This document shows, piece by piece, positions 1-14,988 of a stretch of 64,000 bases of DNA. The stretch lies in the NCBI GenBank assembly GCA_008360955.1, contig LUCM01009357.1:1-64000 (forward strand). Reading direction: 5' to 3'. The notes beneath the pieces are model-generated. The model was not told the origin of the DNA. It saw only the letters and a list, made by a program, of their open reading frames with translations, and did no database searches. Origin of the DNA: Fasciolopsis buskii (lineage: Eukaryota; Platyhelminthes; Trematoda; Plagiorchiida; Fasciolidae). The position numbers and the translations under genes are program-made. Every line of letters starts with the position of its first letter. Within the stretch, counting starts at the first letter, position 1.

Positions 1-300
1 GAGAGTAACAGAGCGTATAGAATGGGATAGTAGAGGAAGAGAAGGAGACAGAGCAGAAGGAAGGGGAGGGAAGAAACAAGAAGACACTAGAGGGATGAGG
101 AAGGAGCAGAGACAGCGCAGAAGAGGCAGGGAAGAAGTAGGACAGAGATAGATAAGAGGAAGAGAAGCTGGAATAGAAGGGGTAGACCAGAAACAGGACT
201 AGGAAGACAGAGTAGAAGAGGGACAGAACTAGCTAGAAAAGAAAAAGGAATGATAGAAGAGGAAAGAGCAGAGAAGAAGAAGAAGAACAGAGAGAGGAAA
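1..300. repeat. Purine-rich low-complexity tract
   Basis: The first 300 bases are almost pure A and G on the plus strand, built from irregular GAAGA, AGAGA and GGAAG units. There is no clean period, so this is a degenerate polypurine satellite or microsatellite rather than a gene. It begins at the window edge, so its true length is unknown. Confidence 0.85.
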
Positions 301-3300
301 GTCAGTTAGCTGGTCCATTGACAAATCTCACCGAGAGTCTGACCAGTATGGCCGTGTTTGGTTTATTGGATGGTAGTATCTTGTGATCGTACATTCCATT
401 TTTGTGAGAGGAAAAAATGTGATAGGCACTTTCAGCTGAACGGAAATATCCGGTTGACATGAGTAGTAAACGGGATTTTAACAACAGGGTGCAATATCTG
501 GATTTGCTGAAGCGAAGTAGGCAGGAACACCGTCTGGACCAGGTCTAAGATGGTTGACGGACACAGGCTTTCTCATTTCTCTGTATCAAACACGATGACG
601 AAAATGTGTTGACCGTTAGTCTTAGATAGTGGTGAAACTTGGTTTTCGATGTCCAGCAGTGAGGGTGGAGCAGTACGAGGTGAAAGCCCCTGGACATTCC
701 CTTTCCGATCATCCGAGTGTGGCTTGTAGTATATGACAAAGGCAGGTACCTAATTTAATGCGAATATGCGTGGACTGCAGAATTCTTGCAAACATTGCGA
801 GGATCGAATTCGATAGAGCATGTCCTGCACTAGTTGCCTCGATTGCACAGAGCAAGGTCGTTTGGAGACGACTTTAAACCTCATTAAGTATGGAAGGTCT
901 AAGTTTCGTGAAAGATATCTCAGTTTAGAATCTTTCATATTTGCAGACTTTTGCTTTTATTCGCATTGCCATGTGGCTCGCTTAGGGAATGAGGTTGGTA
1001 ATATCGATCTTATAGTATGCAGCTTTCTTGGGGCCAGATAAAAGGAAAATTCGGACCACTCAAGGTCCGTTGGAGCGCAGTCAACCACCCGGTTTGCTAA
1101 TGTTTAAGAGATTCCGGCGGAACTGGGTCAGTGGTTCATGTTCGTGTCTGGAAAGCGAATATGAAAAAAGGGAACCATTCTTGTGTAACTATCCCAAAAT
1201 TATCTAGTATTGGTGTCAACATGAGATCGTATCGTGGGTGAAGTACGATGCAAGGTATATCCTTGGGGTTTGGCGCACATCTTCGTCCAATCCGCCTACG
1301 TGGGTTCACGAAACGAAGGTAAAAACTGTTAGGGATTTTGGACCAGCAGATCTTAGACATTGATTCTCTGTCTATAATCGCTTCCCCATGATGGATGCAC
1401 GTACGTACGGAACGCCTTGATGGTTGAATTAGCTCAAAGTTGAATTCGGGAGTCGGGAAACACATCCAAGGGTAATTAAGAGAGGTTATGGCATACAGGA
1501 TAAGAGCAAAAGTGCAGGCAAAATTGGGGTCTAATTACTGTCGGAGTTAACGAGAATGTCCCGCATGCCAGGCAGACACCTCCACCCGATATAGTTCGTT
1601 GCTTAAGAAATGAATTGATCCACTCATAAATTATCTGAGTTTAAGAAGTGTTGTATCCCTCAACCACGTTTCGGTCTACTCACTTAAATGAGTGTCATAG
1701 GTGTTTTGTCATAAAACTCTCAGGCTAATTTACTCAGAAAGGGATCGCCGTAGCAATTCAGAGCACTTTGATGTGCAGATGCTGAATGGGGATTATAGAG
1801 GCTACAGTCGGAAGGGGCCTTAGCCGAAGTACACAAGAGACCATGGGTTTACAGTTAGGTTCTGCTGTGTTGGATGGAACGTTTGAACTATTCATTCAGG
1901 TTGACATTTTTGTAGAACATGCGATTATCTATGCCACTTTTCGAGTTGAATAGATGGACATCAGAATCGGGAGGCAGCTCCTCGATATGTACGTGATACT
2001 GCCTTTGCATAGTCGTACGCATCCAGCTGTCAATGTGTATGTACTCTGTCCTCTCAGCATAAATTATCTTATAGGATTACTTTATCGCTCGGCAAACTAT
2101 AATCAGACACATCTAAGTATACGGCGTAGATGATCGGCACCGTCCCCTGCAACAGACCCTCTATATTCCTATGAGTATTCGAAAAGACATCACTAAACGC
2201 TGAAGGACAGAGAGGCAAGTAAACTCTCAGGAGCTAACAACTAAACTCATACCAGATGGTAAATAAACGCAGCATTATTAAGCGATTATCGTAAGTTAAA
2301 ATTATACTGGAGTTTACGGGGTTACCCCTGACGCATGTTCCAGCCAAGTATTCATAATAATAACTTTGAAGTAAGTGAGGCAAACTCTTGGTAGGTCAGC
2401 TTCGGGTCAAACGTGCGTAGAAACTTTTCTGCAAGGAATGAGTCCGAGTTTTAACAAGCATCAGCGCAATCTTAAATAAGCTGGTAAGAGAGTCACGAAT
2501 TATTCTTTAGCTAGGTATTCAACAGTGTAGCCGAAAGCAGGCTCTACAGTTGTAAATTTTTGTCCGCATGATCTTATGAAATAATGGAATGTAAACGCCA
2601 TGAATGTTCTCTCGCCTCAAGTGTAAGATGAGTTCTCTATTCCTTTTTACATTTTCAGTGGTTTTTATGCCTAACTTCTTTGGGAAATTTAGTTGAACGC
2701 TTGTATGACCAAAATGTAGAGTGGATGCCAAATCTTGCACATAACACGAAGTGTAACATGTTATCAGTAAACTAAGAAGGAAATGAAAGTGTTGGACTAA
2801 GACAACAGCGAACATAACAAGCTAGACACTTTGCGCTGGAGCCAATTTTTGTCCTCCATCACTAAACGAACTAAACTGTCTTGTACAAAATAACTGAATG
2901 ATTCCGTTTTCGTCTTTTTCAACCCCACCTTCATTTATCAAGCTAAAATTCATCAAATTGATTATTATCTACGATCTACACAATTTCCATTCCGTCCGTG
3001 CTTTCCTTGCTAAAGGATTATGCTTCGTTTTGCGCTTTTTAAGCGGTTCTTCGGCTTTGCAATATTGTTATTGCCTCATGTCTGTTTATCATCCCTCATT
3101 CCGTTATCACATCCTCAGTATTATCTTGATTCTTGTTCTACTATTATTATAGCCCTCTTTATTTTTGTAGAGTCTCTTCTTTTACCAACTTTTGTGTGTT
3201 GGTTAGTACTTAGCGCATCTCTATTGCCAAAATTTTGGCCAGCAACTACTCGTTCACGTTTAGCTATTACTCACAAATGATTACTGGTAATCATCACAAA

Positions 3301-6300
3301 CAATCTTGCGAATCATTACTGCTTTGATTTTTAAAACTGGAAACCCGTGCCCAGCCAAATCACATTTGCCTATTTATGATCTTGTAAGCGAAAAACACTT
3401 TGCATTTGCTTGTCTGTGTTCCTGTTTTCTTGTAATCTGACTTGCCTTCTCTGCAACAATTTTGATCTTGCCTTGCGCACGACTCGTATGTCAAGAAATA
3501 TGCATTATTATTATTATTATTACTCTATTGACGGCGGGGAGGTAGGGGACGAACTGATGCGTCCATATACAGGTGCTTTTTTATATGCGGCTGAAAACCG
3601 AGGGAACGTATCAAAGCAAAGGAAAAGCGGTGTGCTAGAAGTCAGTTGGAACACATCGCCGGCAGACGGTGCCTTAGACATTCATTGGAATTTGGGGAAT
3701 AAATTTCCCTTTGGATTGAATATATGGGAAAAAACCTTGAGATATGGTAGGATTCTGTCAGTTCGCAGGACCCGCTAGTTTTTGCTTTGTCATTGAGGCA
3801 GCCGGGAGGATGAAATTACGACAACTGTGCGGGAAAAGAACAGAATGGGAAACCAGCCGTGTTGCCGGGATCGTGCATGGAATGTTTGGAAGGGTTAAAG
3901 ATGCAGTAGCCACGAGCCTGGATGCCGCAAAGCCAACTTTGGGTATCCGACGAATCGCCTAGACGGGCACGCAAAAGCTTCGGTAGAAAATTCGATCGCC
4001 CTGTCGTGAATAGTAATAGGCCAACGAGGACAGCCATTGGCGAGTAGCCAAATGTTGCGAATGGTCACTGCCGAGCGCAAACTTGGGCAAGCAAGCGCAC
4101 CATTTGCCCGACGGCGTGGCGGATTCGGAATGTAAATCTTGCGGCGACGATCGTCGGTCTTTAGACCGTTCGAAGTTTCTAGGAGCCTCCTTGGAAGAGG
4201 GCTAGAGCACGGCGAAGTATCCCGGGTTTGATTCATTTATCTGAAGATGTCGCACCTTGCAAAAGCCTGCCGGATAAAATCCCGTTGTGGCGACGAGGTA
4301 GTCCAGGTAGATACCGGAGAAGAAGCTAGTGGCAACCCACGACACCCTGAGTACCAGTGTAGTTTGTTCGAATTCTCAGACCACCCAACAACCAGTTCGC
4401 ATTGGCGTGGTCACTGGGAGTGGGCACCTGCCGGGATCGCCTTTGGGGAGGGTGGGTTGGATACGATTTTGTTCAGCAAACAACTTGCCAAAAATACCAA
4501 CTCACGGATGTACGGTCCGCTAGACCCATTCTTGGCCGTCGGTTGAGTGTGCCGGCAACTGGCTTCACTGGACAACAAACAAAGGATAGGGCCAATAGAT
4601 GAACACAGACTGGCTGACTTGCCAGGATCAGCCCCCAAAATCGATAGATGAAATCTTTTCCAAATGGCCGTATTTAAATGATGTAGGCGCATCCAATGGG
4701 GAAATTGAAAGGATAGACACTACGTGGTTGCGACGTGCCGGAAGGGCACTCGATTATGAGGCAGATAGTCGGTGGTGGCAGGTATCCACGACTACGGGGT
4801 GGATATTGTATGGTTCCCTGTGTGGAAATGGTTCCTGTCGATTACGGCTCTGCGGGGCCGGTGAGTATGGACGGGAACGGACACGAAAAATTTGATGCAG
4901 TTGTTTATTACGTAGCATGGTTTCAAAGAATTTCGCGGAAAGATCGCTTATTGCACGGACTTGATGATATTAGGACACTTGGAAGGTTTGTCATTCCCGA
5001 GTTGGTTGATTAACAATGTCTGGTAATATAAGAGGAATGTTCCCGCAGATTATGGAGGAAAATAGAAATGTGCTTCGCCTCTTGTGGAGCTCCGAGAGTA
5101 ACCTGGACGAACCACCGGTGACTTACCGGATGACGGCTTATCACTTTGATGTCTCAGCGCCACCCTTTCAGGCAAACTACGCATTGCGGTAGGCAATAGG
5201 AATAAAAGGAAAGCCAACTAAGCGGGCCTTGGTAGACGGCGTTGTCGGCAGTTTCTATGTCGAACACTACATCGGTCCTTTTTTGAGGAGGAAACGGCCA
5301 GAGATCGTGAGACGGGCTTGACTGAGTTGCTAAAGGGGTTGTTTCCTCCCCGCTAAATGAATGCCAAGCTCCCTCGTGGCCCTGGAAAAAAGAATAAGCT
5401 GATAGAACTCGCCGGTGTGAAAAATTACCTAAACCAATCAGGACAAAATTGGAGGGCAAGACCGGTGAATTCGTTTTCCAATCGTAGATTCCCTGCCGGC
5501 CAGCCGGATACACTTGGGAGAAACCTTTGATCAGTTTCAAGTTTGCACGATCTTCATGAGCTTGCTCCCTGCAGCTAATTTTTGAAAAGATACTACTACA
5601 ACAACTGTGCAGAAAGAAAATGGATTAGGATGACAGGCTGATTGTGAAGACAACTTGTCACGGGAAGGAGAATTAGGAGCATGAAAGTTCCTCAGTGCCT
5701 ATCCAGAAAGACATAGAGCGCTTACAGATGCACAGAAAATAGTTGTTAAAGACCCGGTATGTGAAAGTTTGGCGGAAGGAGACGGCAACTGCAACTTCAA
5801 GATATAGCTAACCAAGGCTCTAGTTGCGGCTCGACCCCACCCCTTTGACGGTGCTGGTGCAGACTACAAAAAGTGTTTCAAATCCACCGGCAGGACTGCA
5901 CTGTTCTCGACGGACTCAGCGACCGTGCCACATTAAATCCCGGTGTTAAGAGTCGTTTCACTAATTCTGTCGCAAGCAGGCTCACCAGTGTATACATGAT
6001 GGGACAAATGTCGACCAGCGGAAGCACGTGAAATCAGCCGATAATGTAGCTGACCTGTGCTCCCAAGTACTGTCGAACCTGCAATCGATGCAAATATAAA
6101 CGAACGACCCATATTTTTTCCAAATTTTGTAGCATCCTATTCATCATTTTATGCTGGATTTACGCTAAGGTATGCCATACGAGAAGCTGCAGTCTTAGAA
6201 GAGTGAGAAAACCAAAGAGCTGCGGACGGCTTTCTTATTATCGATTCTCTTCCCATCTCGGATGATGTGGGATGTACTGAAGAGTTATCACTAAGGATAG

Positions 6301-9300
6301 AAGACGCTCTCTACGGGCGGACTATATCCCACCAATTGGCATACGAATGCACCCTCTCATATAAACGATTTCAACTAAAAAGTGAAAAGTGTTCCGGCTT
6401 AGTTTAGATTTGGGCCTACCTTTAGTTCGGTGTCACGCAGCCGGAATTTAGTGAAGTATGAAGGCAGTAGTTCTCGTTCCATGTAGAGTAGAGGATAATA
6501 TCTCAACAAAGGGCCAAACACTGTCTCTCCTAGTCTCGCCAATTGACCCCTTTGATTTCGTCGGACCATTCTTGTTCCTTGATAAGCCGCTGTTTCGAGC
6601 GGCGTACAGAATAAGGGTCACTTGGGATGATAGGTTGCCCAGCGGCTTCGTGCGGCGATGGAACCAGTGGTCCGTCCGAAAGAAAACTGCCCCGCAAAGC
6701 TGACAGCAAGGCGCATTTTAAACGCTTGTATTATGAATGAATCACCTGAGTTGCATTTTTTCTGCGACGCTCCTGAAAAAGAGTACACAGGGCTGTTTTG
6801 AACAGTCAGTAGAAGAACGATGATTATTCATTAGTTTGTGGCAGATCAAGACTGGCCATTTTAAAGACTGTAATAATTCGTCTTTTGGAACTCCTGGCTG
6901 TCTGTTTGTGCGTTGGCATGGTCTTGCAGGATAAGGAAGAAATGTCCATCAAAGCGAGCTCGATAATCAGGAGGAAGGATTCACTGAGGGTGCCTCGATC
7001 CACGCGAAACAGAACAATCAGATTTCAGATTTTTGTGTTAAATCAACGGATAGGGGTTTGCAACGTCCGTGAGGCTAAGCCGTGGCTGCCTTGCGAACGT
7101 GGCTTCCAGAGACACGATAATGATAACATTAAAAACTTCAAGTTGGTTTTCAGGTTCACAGAGCTTGCCAAAAGAAGAAAGCTATGGCGAGAAGAGCCGC
7201 GGCATCAAGCTCTCGCAACGGAAAACTTGGTAGAGAGTGACTAGGCATGCTTGTCAGCTTGTATGGGGATGAGTATTATTGTTTTGGCCTCTGTTCTCGT
7301 TTTGGTGCTTGGATAAAACTTTATAGATCAGAGGCGTGGTGGAGGCGTTTTAAAACTTAATGCCAGAAATGAAAAATCGGGCGCTTAGCAATCGAAGAGG
7401 TAACACTGTCAACGCATGTAGTCGTTCCATTATTGCAGGTACTAGGGAATAGCAGTGACGTTACACCAAACGAGCAGTTTAATATTTAGTCCACTTCTCA
7501 GCGGAAAGCCGTACCTTTTATGCTAGGTGGTTTGCTCTGCGTTAGGGGACGGTTGCATTGAGCTGTTCTGCTCTTTAATGCCAAATAGTTCATTATTCTT
7601 CTCAGATATAAATTTGTGACGGCCTCAGGAATGTAACATCAACGGACAAAAGGTAACTATGGTAAGAGCCTGGTCTTAGTGGAAGTACGTGTAGCGGAGC
7701 ACGGATTTGTTCCTCCGGATAGCTTGTTTAACCGAGCGTTGACCGCCAAGCACGGTCGCCACTTGTACGTTGCTCACACATGCACCGCTTGCATGCTCCT
7801 GTCCACATATACTCAACCTGCTACCGCTTCTGACTGTCTTTTCCTTGTACCGGTTAAGTGTCAGGGTTGTCAGTATTGCAGCCGTACGGAGCCGAGTAAG
7901 AGTGACGCACGAGTGGTTACAAAGGTTAAGGGCAGTCAGACGTGATACGAGATTCGCGTCAGGACAGTCAGTTCTACATAGGTCAGAGATATTGTATCCT
8001 TCAGCTGCACGCACTGGCCATGAGCTTTCCCAACGACGGATACCACTGCAGGCGGTGATGTAGCGAGCCTTTGTTTTCAAGGGCTGACTCCGTGTGACCA
8101 TGTGAATCATTGACGAATAACCGAGTCCTAAACAAGAAAGCTCGAATCAGCAATGGAACATAATGGCCTAATATGAAGGGTATTTCTATTCAACCAAGCC
8201 TTGAAGATTAGCTGCTCGTATAAAAATGCATTTGTGAGCATCGTGGATCAGTTCAACTACAGTCACGGTAAACCCCAAATGATACTGGTACCATTTGCTC
8301 AATTTTGTTTTGGCTGCCTGAAGCCACTATTAAGGAATCGTAACAGAACCAGCAAGACAAGGTATGGATGCCGCTCTCTTGGGTTGATTTTAGGAGACCA
8401 GCTGACAAATGAGAAGGTGTCTCACAGTATGTCCGCTGTTCCAGAGAAAGTGCTGACCGATCGCAAGTTGAGTAAGTTAATGTCCGTTCCTAATGATTAT
8501 TTGCAACCCAAAACAAATGCCAATTATTCCAGCGTGCAGACTGAAAAGGAACGAGTAACAAGCCAAAGGTTCTAAATTTTCCCTAAATCCGGTAGACGAC
8601 ACGTTTATCAAAAACGGATTTCGGACGTTACGTGCTAAATCTAAAGCGACATTGACACCAGACAGTGCTAATAGAGCTAAGAATTTAACCATCGGCCAGA
8701 AGAGCAGTCCACATCGCTTTCCAGTTAGCGGAAGCCGATTGGTATTTCTCCACGGGTATAAATAAAATTCGCAACTCTGTGGCATGGTGCGGCAAACAGT
8801 CTTCCTATTGCCAAGTTTCGATTGTTTTTGAGTTGGTTAAATGCCTTGGCAAAATATTTTGCACACTCAAACGTGGCCATCTTCATGTCACAGCGATTTT
8901 GTCGTTCTGATTCCCAATTATCTTTTGACCCTACACGGCATTCCATTCAATGTTGGATGCGATATGGGAATAACAACACTGGTTAGATGCCGGAGGATTT
9001 TAAACAGTTTAGTTGATCTATTGTCGAGTCCCTGGATGAAATTGTACATCCCATCTCCCGAAGTGAAGGCAACGTGGTTTGTCCCGGGGTGGAAGTTGTT
9101 ATCAGGCTAGCTACTACCGATTGGTGAAGGGAGCATTCCTGAGGTTTGTGGGTCAAGCGTCATCGAAGGAGCAGACCGATCGGCAGGTAGCCTAGTTCCT
9201 GAAGCAACGGTTCGTGCAGCTCAGGGGACATTGAAGAGATATTTTCTGCAGCCTTGTCTTCTGGAGGTCCATGAGGATTCAACCAACGAGAACTTGGAAA

Positions 9301-10227
9301 CTCCAGGCGAGCGAGGTTCAAAGGTCGGCGTAATCCAAGAGTCCGGGTGCTGCTGACCACTTTTGGAACTCAGTTGCGTAACACCAAAATCGTGCTCTCA
9401 TTTATACGCCAGGTCATAAGCACGGCCATGTGTGTATGCATTCGGATATGCGTACGTTAACCCGTTGACACACACAAAGGCAGGCCATGCTCCGGTGCTG
9501 CCTAGGTTTGATCTTTTAAAGAGTGCCTATCCCAGGTCATTTGGTTGGCGTGTTTAGGTTTCTGTACTGCCTTACATGGGGCTGCATCCACCAATCACCC
9601 GCTAGCTAAACTGTGAATTCACCTGGTTTTCAATTATTTGTTTGCACGGCTGTATAACCGACGCGCTAACTGCATTTTAAGTCACATGACGAAATCTGAG
9701 TGTGTTGAGTTGGGCTGATTAGCGGTAAATGTTTCGCTTGCTAGTGTGCGTTAATCGTTGCTAACCTATGGATTTCTGTTCAGTTTCTGGTTGATTACCA
9801 TTCATCTGTTAACTGTTATATCTGACTGCCTTAGTGTTGATAGCACCTTTACCAAGCTCTCGCGATAGCAATCAAGATTGAAGTTGATCCTAAAACTTTT
9901 AGCGCAGTAAATGATGGCCGTTTTTTTGCGGGAATATGGCCGTAACCACAAGGTTGCTAATGATGAGTGCTAATCAGCCGTGTCCGTGAATTCTGGCTAA
10001 CTAATGATAATTGATTCGTGAAGAAACTTTGCTTTGGTCGTCAAATGGTCAAAAGTTTGCAATGGTAGATGTCATGTGATTAAGGCTTTTTTATGGAGGG
10101 TGGGTTAACAACTGATCGTCAGGTGCAATTTACGAACACTTCTGCTTGACCTTAACAACCTAGCTGGTAGAGCACACTCACGGGATACAAATGTGCCGGT
10201 TTTGTCAAAGCATAAGTTCATATCTCA
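301..10227. other. No supported gene
   Basis: I see no exon, RNA gene or recognisable transposon here. Two patches (about 3.5-5.6 kb and 7.6-9.4 kb) are visibly richer in G and C than the rest and are open in several frames on both strands at once. That is the pattern of composition, not coding. The longest frame in the window (7676-8110, minus, 144 codons) falls in such a patch and has open frames opposite it. A short ATT microsatellite sits at 3504-3522. The GC-rich patches could be old transposons, but no protein motif or second copy was found to show it. Confidence 0.4.
3504..3522. repeat. (ATT)n microsatellite
   Basis: About six perfect ATT units follow ATGC. Confidence 0.8.
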
Positions 10228-10320
10228 TCTGATTTGAAGTGACAATCGTCGGGGATTTTTTTACACAGGTAGAAATGTGTGAAGTACACTTCAGACTTTT
10301 ATCAATCGTAGATATTCGCT
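10228..10320 (-). mobile_element. Short LINE reverse transcriptase relic
   Basis: The stretch GTGACAATCGTCGGGGATT and the following AGGTAGAAATGTG recur at 29928-29975 inside a better preserved LINE fragment. There, on the minus strand, they encode part of the RT thumb region. Here only about 90 bases of similarity remain and the frame is not intact. It is a relic of the same CR1-like family and cannot be functional. Confidence 0.5.
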
Positions 10321-12371
10321 GTGTTAGTAGTAGGAGATTGAGTGTTTTCGTGAAGTAGTTCGGCACGTGATATCATCGTTCAGCTCACCATTAGGAAACC
10401 ATGGCAACACTGTACAGCTGTTAGGAATCAAGAATCATCAGCATTGCATATCCATGGCGCGCGAGCTTGGATGCGAACTCGGGACGAACAACATTTTGCA
10501 GAACCAATCAGTGTAAGTGTTTTTGAGTTGATGGAAGACGTTTCGGGTGAGTAGGCCGACCGAGGGAGAGAGAACAGACATTCGAAACATTTAAATGTAT
10601 TGAGTTTTAAACCAACTCGTGCAGAGAAATCGTGAACAGAAGGTAGGTTGTTGGAACAAAATTGAAAATCAGTTTTATTCGAAACAGATTGAGAGAGGGC
10701 AATATCATCAGAATACTAAAATAGACGATAGGGGGAGCTAGATGACGAGTCGCTGATGTAGAAAAACTTGTAGCTGTTGTATTTCCACCCTGACCAAATA
10801 TGACCGCGGTATAATTGGAAGGATGGAAGAAAGCACGGTTGATGCTGTCGACAGCCGCAGGACATTCCACGTGTTTCTTTTTCTTCCCACACAACAGTCG
10901 AGAGCCTCGCCACAGGAATTGGTTGTTGTTACCATTCAGTAGTTGGCTGGCGAATGTAGTATCAATGCGTTGAGTTTCTGCTTTTATTAGGTTGGAAATA
11001 TATCACGCATTGGATTTATTACGGGATTTCTAGAAGTGCTTCTTGCGTCGTCTTAGAGATTTCCGTATGTGGAAGGACATAAAGCTATTTGAGACGAATA
11101 GTATTTCTAAGGGACAGCAGATATCAAAGATTGCGTTGGCCGTGTCTGTGAAATGTTTGGCATTGTCGTTGAGCATATATTCAAAAGAAAAAACAAGCAG
11201 ATGTGAGTGAGAGAGATTTTTATGAAGCCTAAGGTTGTTGTGTGACAAGTGTCGAAGGAGAACTCGGATTTGATTTATTTTCTTGAAAGAATAGTAGGCT
11301 GACCTAGAGTGTATCAAATGCTTTAACAGAAGTAGACAGTGACCAATACTTGAAATTGGAGATGCAGTTTCAGGGGAAATAAATCGGGGTGGTTGGTGAT
11401 AATTCTACCTAAAATGGAACCGCCTCTGGTGGGATAAATGCAGAGACCCGTCAGATCAAATACAGTCAGTAGTAGGGTTGATGTATGATTTAATCACGTA
11501 CAATAATATGCAGATTATCTTCAAGAGCAGAAGCGATGAATACTAGGAAAGAGTTGAAAAAACATTCGATATTTTGTTGCGAGAAAAAAGCGGCAATGTA
11601 TAAATTCGTCATGATAGTGCTTGTATGACGAGAAAACCTAAGATGATATTATATCACAAGACAGTCATTTCCGTTCAGCGAGTACGTATAAGTATTTCGA
11701 ACTTTCCGGACTAGAAGGAGATCACGTATATTGCCACGATGCCTCCATTCTTCTTTTTGTTTAAAATTCTGTCTGAAGCTCTTTATCGACACGAGTGAAT
11801 CAGCGATATCCGGGTTCAGCCACGATTTTTATGTGCATATGACACACGTGTGAACATGGATTGGTGATTGAAATGTGAGGGACAGGTCCGACGTTTTCGT
11901 AAGCAGAGAACGGATGTTGGTACTGAACAATGCAGGAATGAACATCTTGGCTGGAAAGGTGCATGCAACAGCTGCCTGCCAGCTTACACGAGTGCCTCTT
12001 TTAGATCGTTAAGATTTTTGAGGTCCAGCGGTGGGTGATCCCGGTACATTTTGAGAAACAAGACGGTCTTTAAACAACAATAATTCCGAGCGATTGTAGC
12101 GGCGAACGGAGACCATAATCCAACCAAACATCAGAGAAGAAAGTAACGGAAAAAGGATGTCACAGAATTGTGACGAAGCCAGTCAAAAAATGCTCGTCAC
12201 ATGGATGATAGACATTGGTATTTGAAGACATTCGGATGAAGATTCGGATGGGTAGCGCAAAAAATGTCTGCGAACCTACGAGGCCTTTCAGGAGAGACTT
12301 CGCGTAAGTAGCGAGGTCATTTTTGACTAGTTCATTTGTCTAGCGTAGCAGTAGGCACTGAGCCACTTGAG

Positions 12372-12394
12372 CACACACACACACACACACACAC
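12372..12394. repeat. (CA)n microsatellite
   Basis: About eleven uninterrupted CA units. Confidence 0.9.
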
Positions 12395-12691
12395 GCCGTG
12401 ATGGCCATATGCACACTGGCAACGTTCCATACAGTCAATATCCTCGTAAAAATAAACGATTCAGTAGCTTTGTGGTTAAGATTAATTAGCTGGCAAATCT
12501 AGGATCTGGTTGTGCCAAATGTGATGTAACGAACCTAACGAGAAAGTCCAGATTTGGCCGAAATTTCACGTAATGGTTTGCTACTCGATCCACAAAACAG
12601 CTCAATTCACGCGTTCTGGATAGCCCCTGGAGAAATCAGAATACTGCGTAGCTCAAACCAAAAGAATCTGTTTTCTTTGTACTATCCCAAA

Positions 12692-12718
12692 ATATATATA
12701 TATATATATCAATATATA
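12692..12718. repeat. (TA)n microsatellite
   Basis: About nine TA units with one interruption (TCAA). Confidence 0.85.
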
Positions 12719-14988
12719 CCTAAATGCACTTTTCACCTGCTTAGCTGGAAAATCGCTGCTACTGCATACGCGGTCCGATCCTCGCAACAGCTTCTTGAGA
12801 GTAACAAAAATGGACGGCAACTAGGATAATGCTTCGAGAAAATCCCAAATCAAACTCAGCCGGTACCTTTACAAAATTCTTTGCTTTCATCTGTCTTTCA
12901 CAGGCATGTTTTCTACCTTCATGTGTTGCTTATACCCAACTTTCACTGTCAGCTCATGTAAATTTCACTCGGTTAGCGTACTGACACGTCATCCATCTAA
13001 GTGGTCACAAAAAGCGAGGAAAGCAGGCCTCCTCTTGCAGTTGTGGGCTTGATATGCCTCACCTAAAATCATGATGATCGGAGCAAAAATATGTCGTACG
13101 AAACATGCTTCTTCCTCTCTGAATTATGTATCATTAGTTTTAGGCCGAGGCAAGTCTCCATACCTGTCTGCGGAGGTGTGAATTTGGCAACTTTCTGTGA
13201 GAGTCTTACGTCTCCTAGGGCCCCTGTGACCGGCGTTACTCTCACGAGAAACCAGCATAAAATTGCCCGATTGCCGTTCGCAGTGGACTTTGTCTTGGCA
13301 GCTAGAATGGTTTGGAATGTAGCATGTTCAAATCCACTTGCGAACCTCACCTGAGTTTACCCTTGTTCTTCTTGTCGTCCGTGGTTGAGGTGATATGCAT
13401 GCGGGTGTCGTCTTGCTATTCTTACAGAGGAGTGCCACCAGAGGAGCGTTTGATGTGAACAACATACACCACATTATTTGGGGATTTAAAAACATCGGGG
13501 GATTTATTATTACTCCTCAGGCCTTCAAACGTCCCACCGTATTATTCCTTCCTTCCTTCCTTTCTTCCATTCCACTTCTGTTTCCTTCGTTGACGTAGCA
13601 GCATGAACTGCTTAGGAAAGTCACGAGCATTAGACGCCCGGTAGGGAAATTACCGACGTTTCAGAATGGACAAATAAGGGTAGTCCAGATGGCTACCAAA
13701 CATCATGCTACCTAGAGACCAAATTCCGTTCGAGAGACCTGAATGGGCTAGCGGTTTTGATCATTCCAAACCACAACCACGTCCTGGAGTGTATCCAAAG
13801 AGCATCAATTCGTTGGTAAATTTTCATCACCTTTATACCTCTGGTTATTCTCTACCCTTAGTCTTCTACCTTCGTCGAACCTAATAAATTTCCACAACCT
13901 TAATTTCATGAACTTTTAGAAGACGTCCGGGATGCGATTCTGAAGGTTTCTTTCGAAGTCTGAAGTCGGGGTTGACAAAATCCTCCCAGCCCATGGAATA
14001 GAGAAAAGTCGAGTCAACGACAAGATGCGAGTAGTATATTGTATACATCGTGGTGCCGAAATGGCACCGACACGACAAAATACGTGCAGGTAACCCACGG
14101 TAGACAGATGCCGAGCTTTCGGATTGGTTCAAAAGCGAAGACTCCCTAAAAGCGCAGCACGAGAGGAAATGCGCAGATTTCGTGTGCAATAAACCAAACG
14201 CTACTGGACAAATGTTATAACTTCGATATTAAGGTTCAAAGCAGATCCTAGAGGGAATGTTGTCGGAAAATAATTGATTTTTGCCGAAACTCAAACCACA
14301 AACTCATAAAATCAGGTTTAGCTAACCCCATCATTCTCGCACATCATAATAGAAATTCGACAACACTACCGTAGCATATAAGCTTTTTTGTAAGAAACAT
14401 CAAGCGTGACATTTTCAAATTGAAAACACGCATCATGAACAAAAGTGAGTGTACCGTAGAACCATGTTGTCATAACATGGTTCAATGAAATGGTTCAGTT
14501 AAGCAACGTGACACATCGTATACGGTGCTTGTATAACGCGGACTAACATGTATATAAATAATTCTGATCTATTGAGCGTAATTTTCACGCTCGAAATTGA
14601 ATAGCGGACAAACTAAAAACTTTCGTTAGAAGACAACCGTCTCCCAGGCAGCACGAGAGTCCTTTTGAGTATATCGTTTACAGTCGCTTGAGGGTCCCCT
14701 TTACCGTGCCCTTGAGTGACCCACAACGAAACAAAAATGGGAAATTCCGGGAAAACTCATTCACGAACCTGTTTAGAGCAGTTGACAATCATGCATTGTA
14801 CACCTAGATTTCGACTAATGTGTTACCACCATTGTACATATCCATCCACGGATTCATAAGTTTGACGAGTTGTGCTCAGTTAACGAGCTAAAACTGCAGT
14901 TTCAGACAAATCAAGTCGATTTTCACATCCCTTCCGTGCCATCACGACGGACTTTTTTTTAAATCTTTCTGTTTCCTATAAGAAACAG

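Larger units (their letters stand above)
10321..14988. other. No supported gene; microsatellites only
   Basis: Apart from the (CA)n and (TA)n runs listed separately and a CTTC run near 13550, I see nothing I can name. Frames at 13069-13354 are open on both strands over the same bases, which argues against either being real. Confidence 0.4.

Noticed and set aside
1136..1465. 109-codon minus frame
   Set aside because: No start, splice site, motif or repeat support.
7676..8110. Longest stop-free frame in the window (144 codons, minus)
   Set aside because: It lies in a GC-richer patch where other frames on the opposite strand are open as well. It has no motif, acceptor or second copy. A frame near this length is expected by chance.
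10155..10225. tRNA D-arm-like AGCTGGTAGAGCAC
   Set aside because: The following bases do not form an anticodon or T arm, and the B box is poor; at most a tRNA relic.
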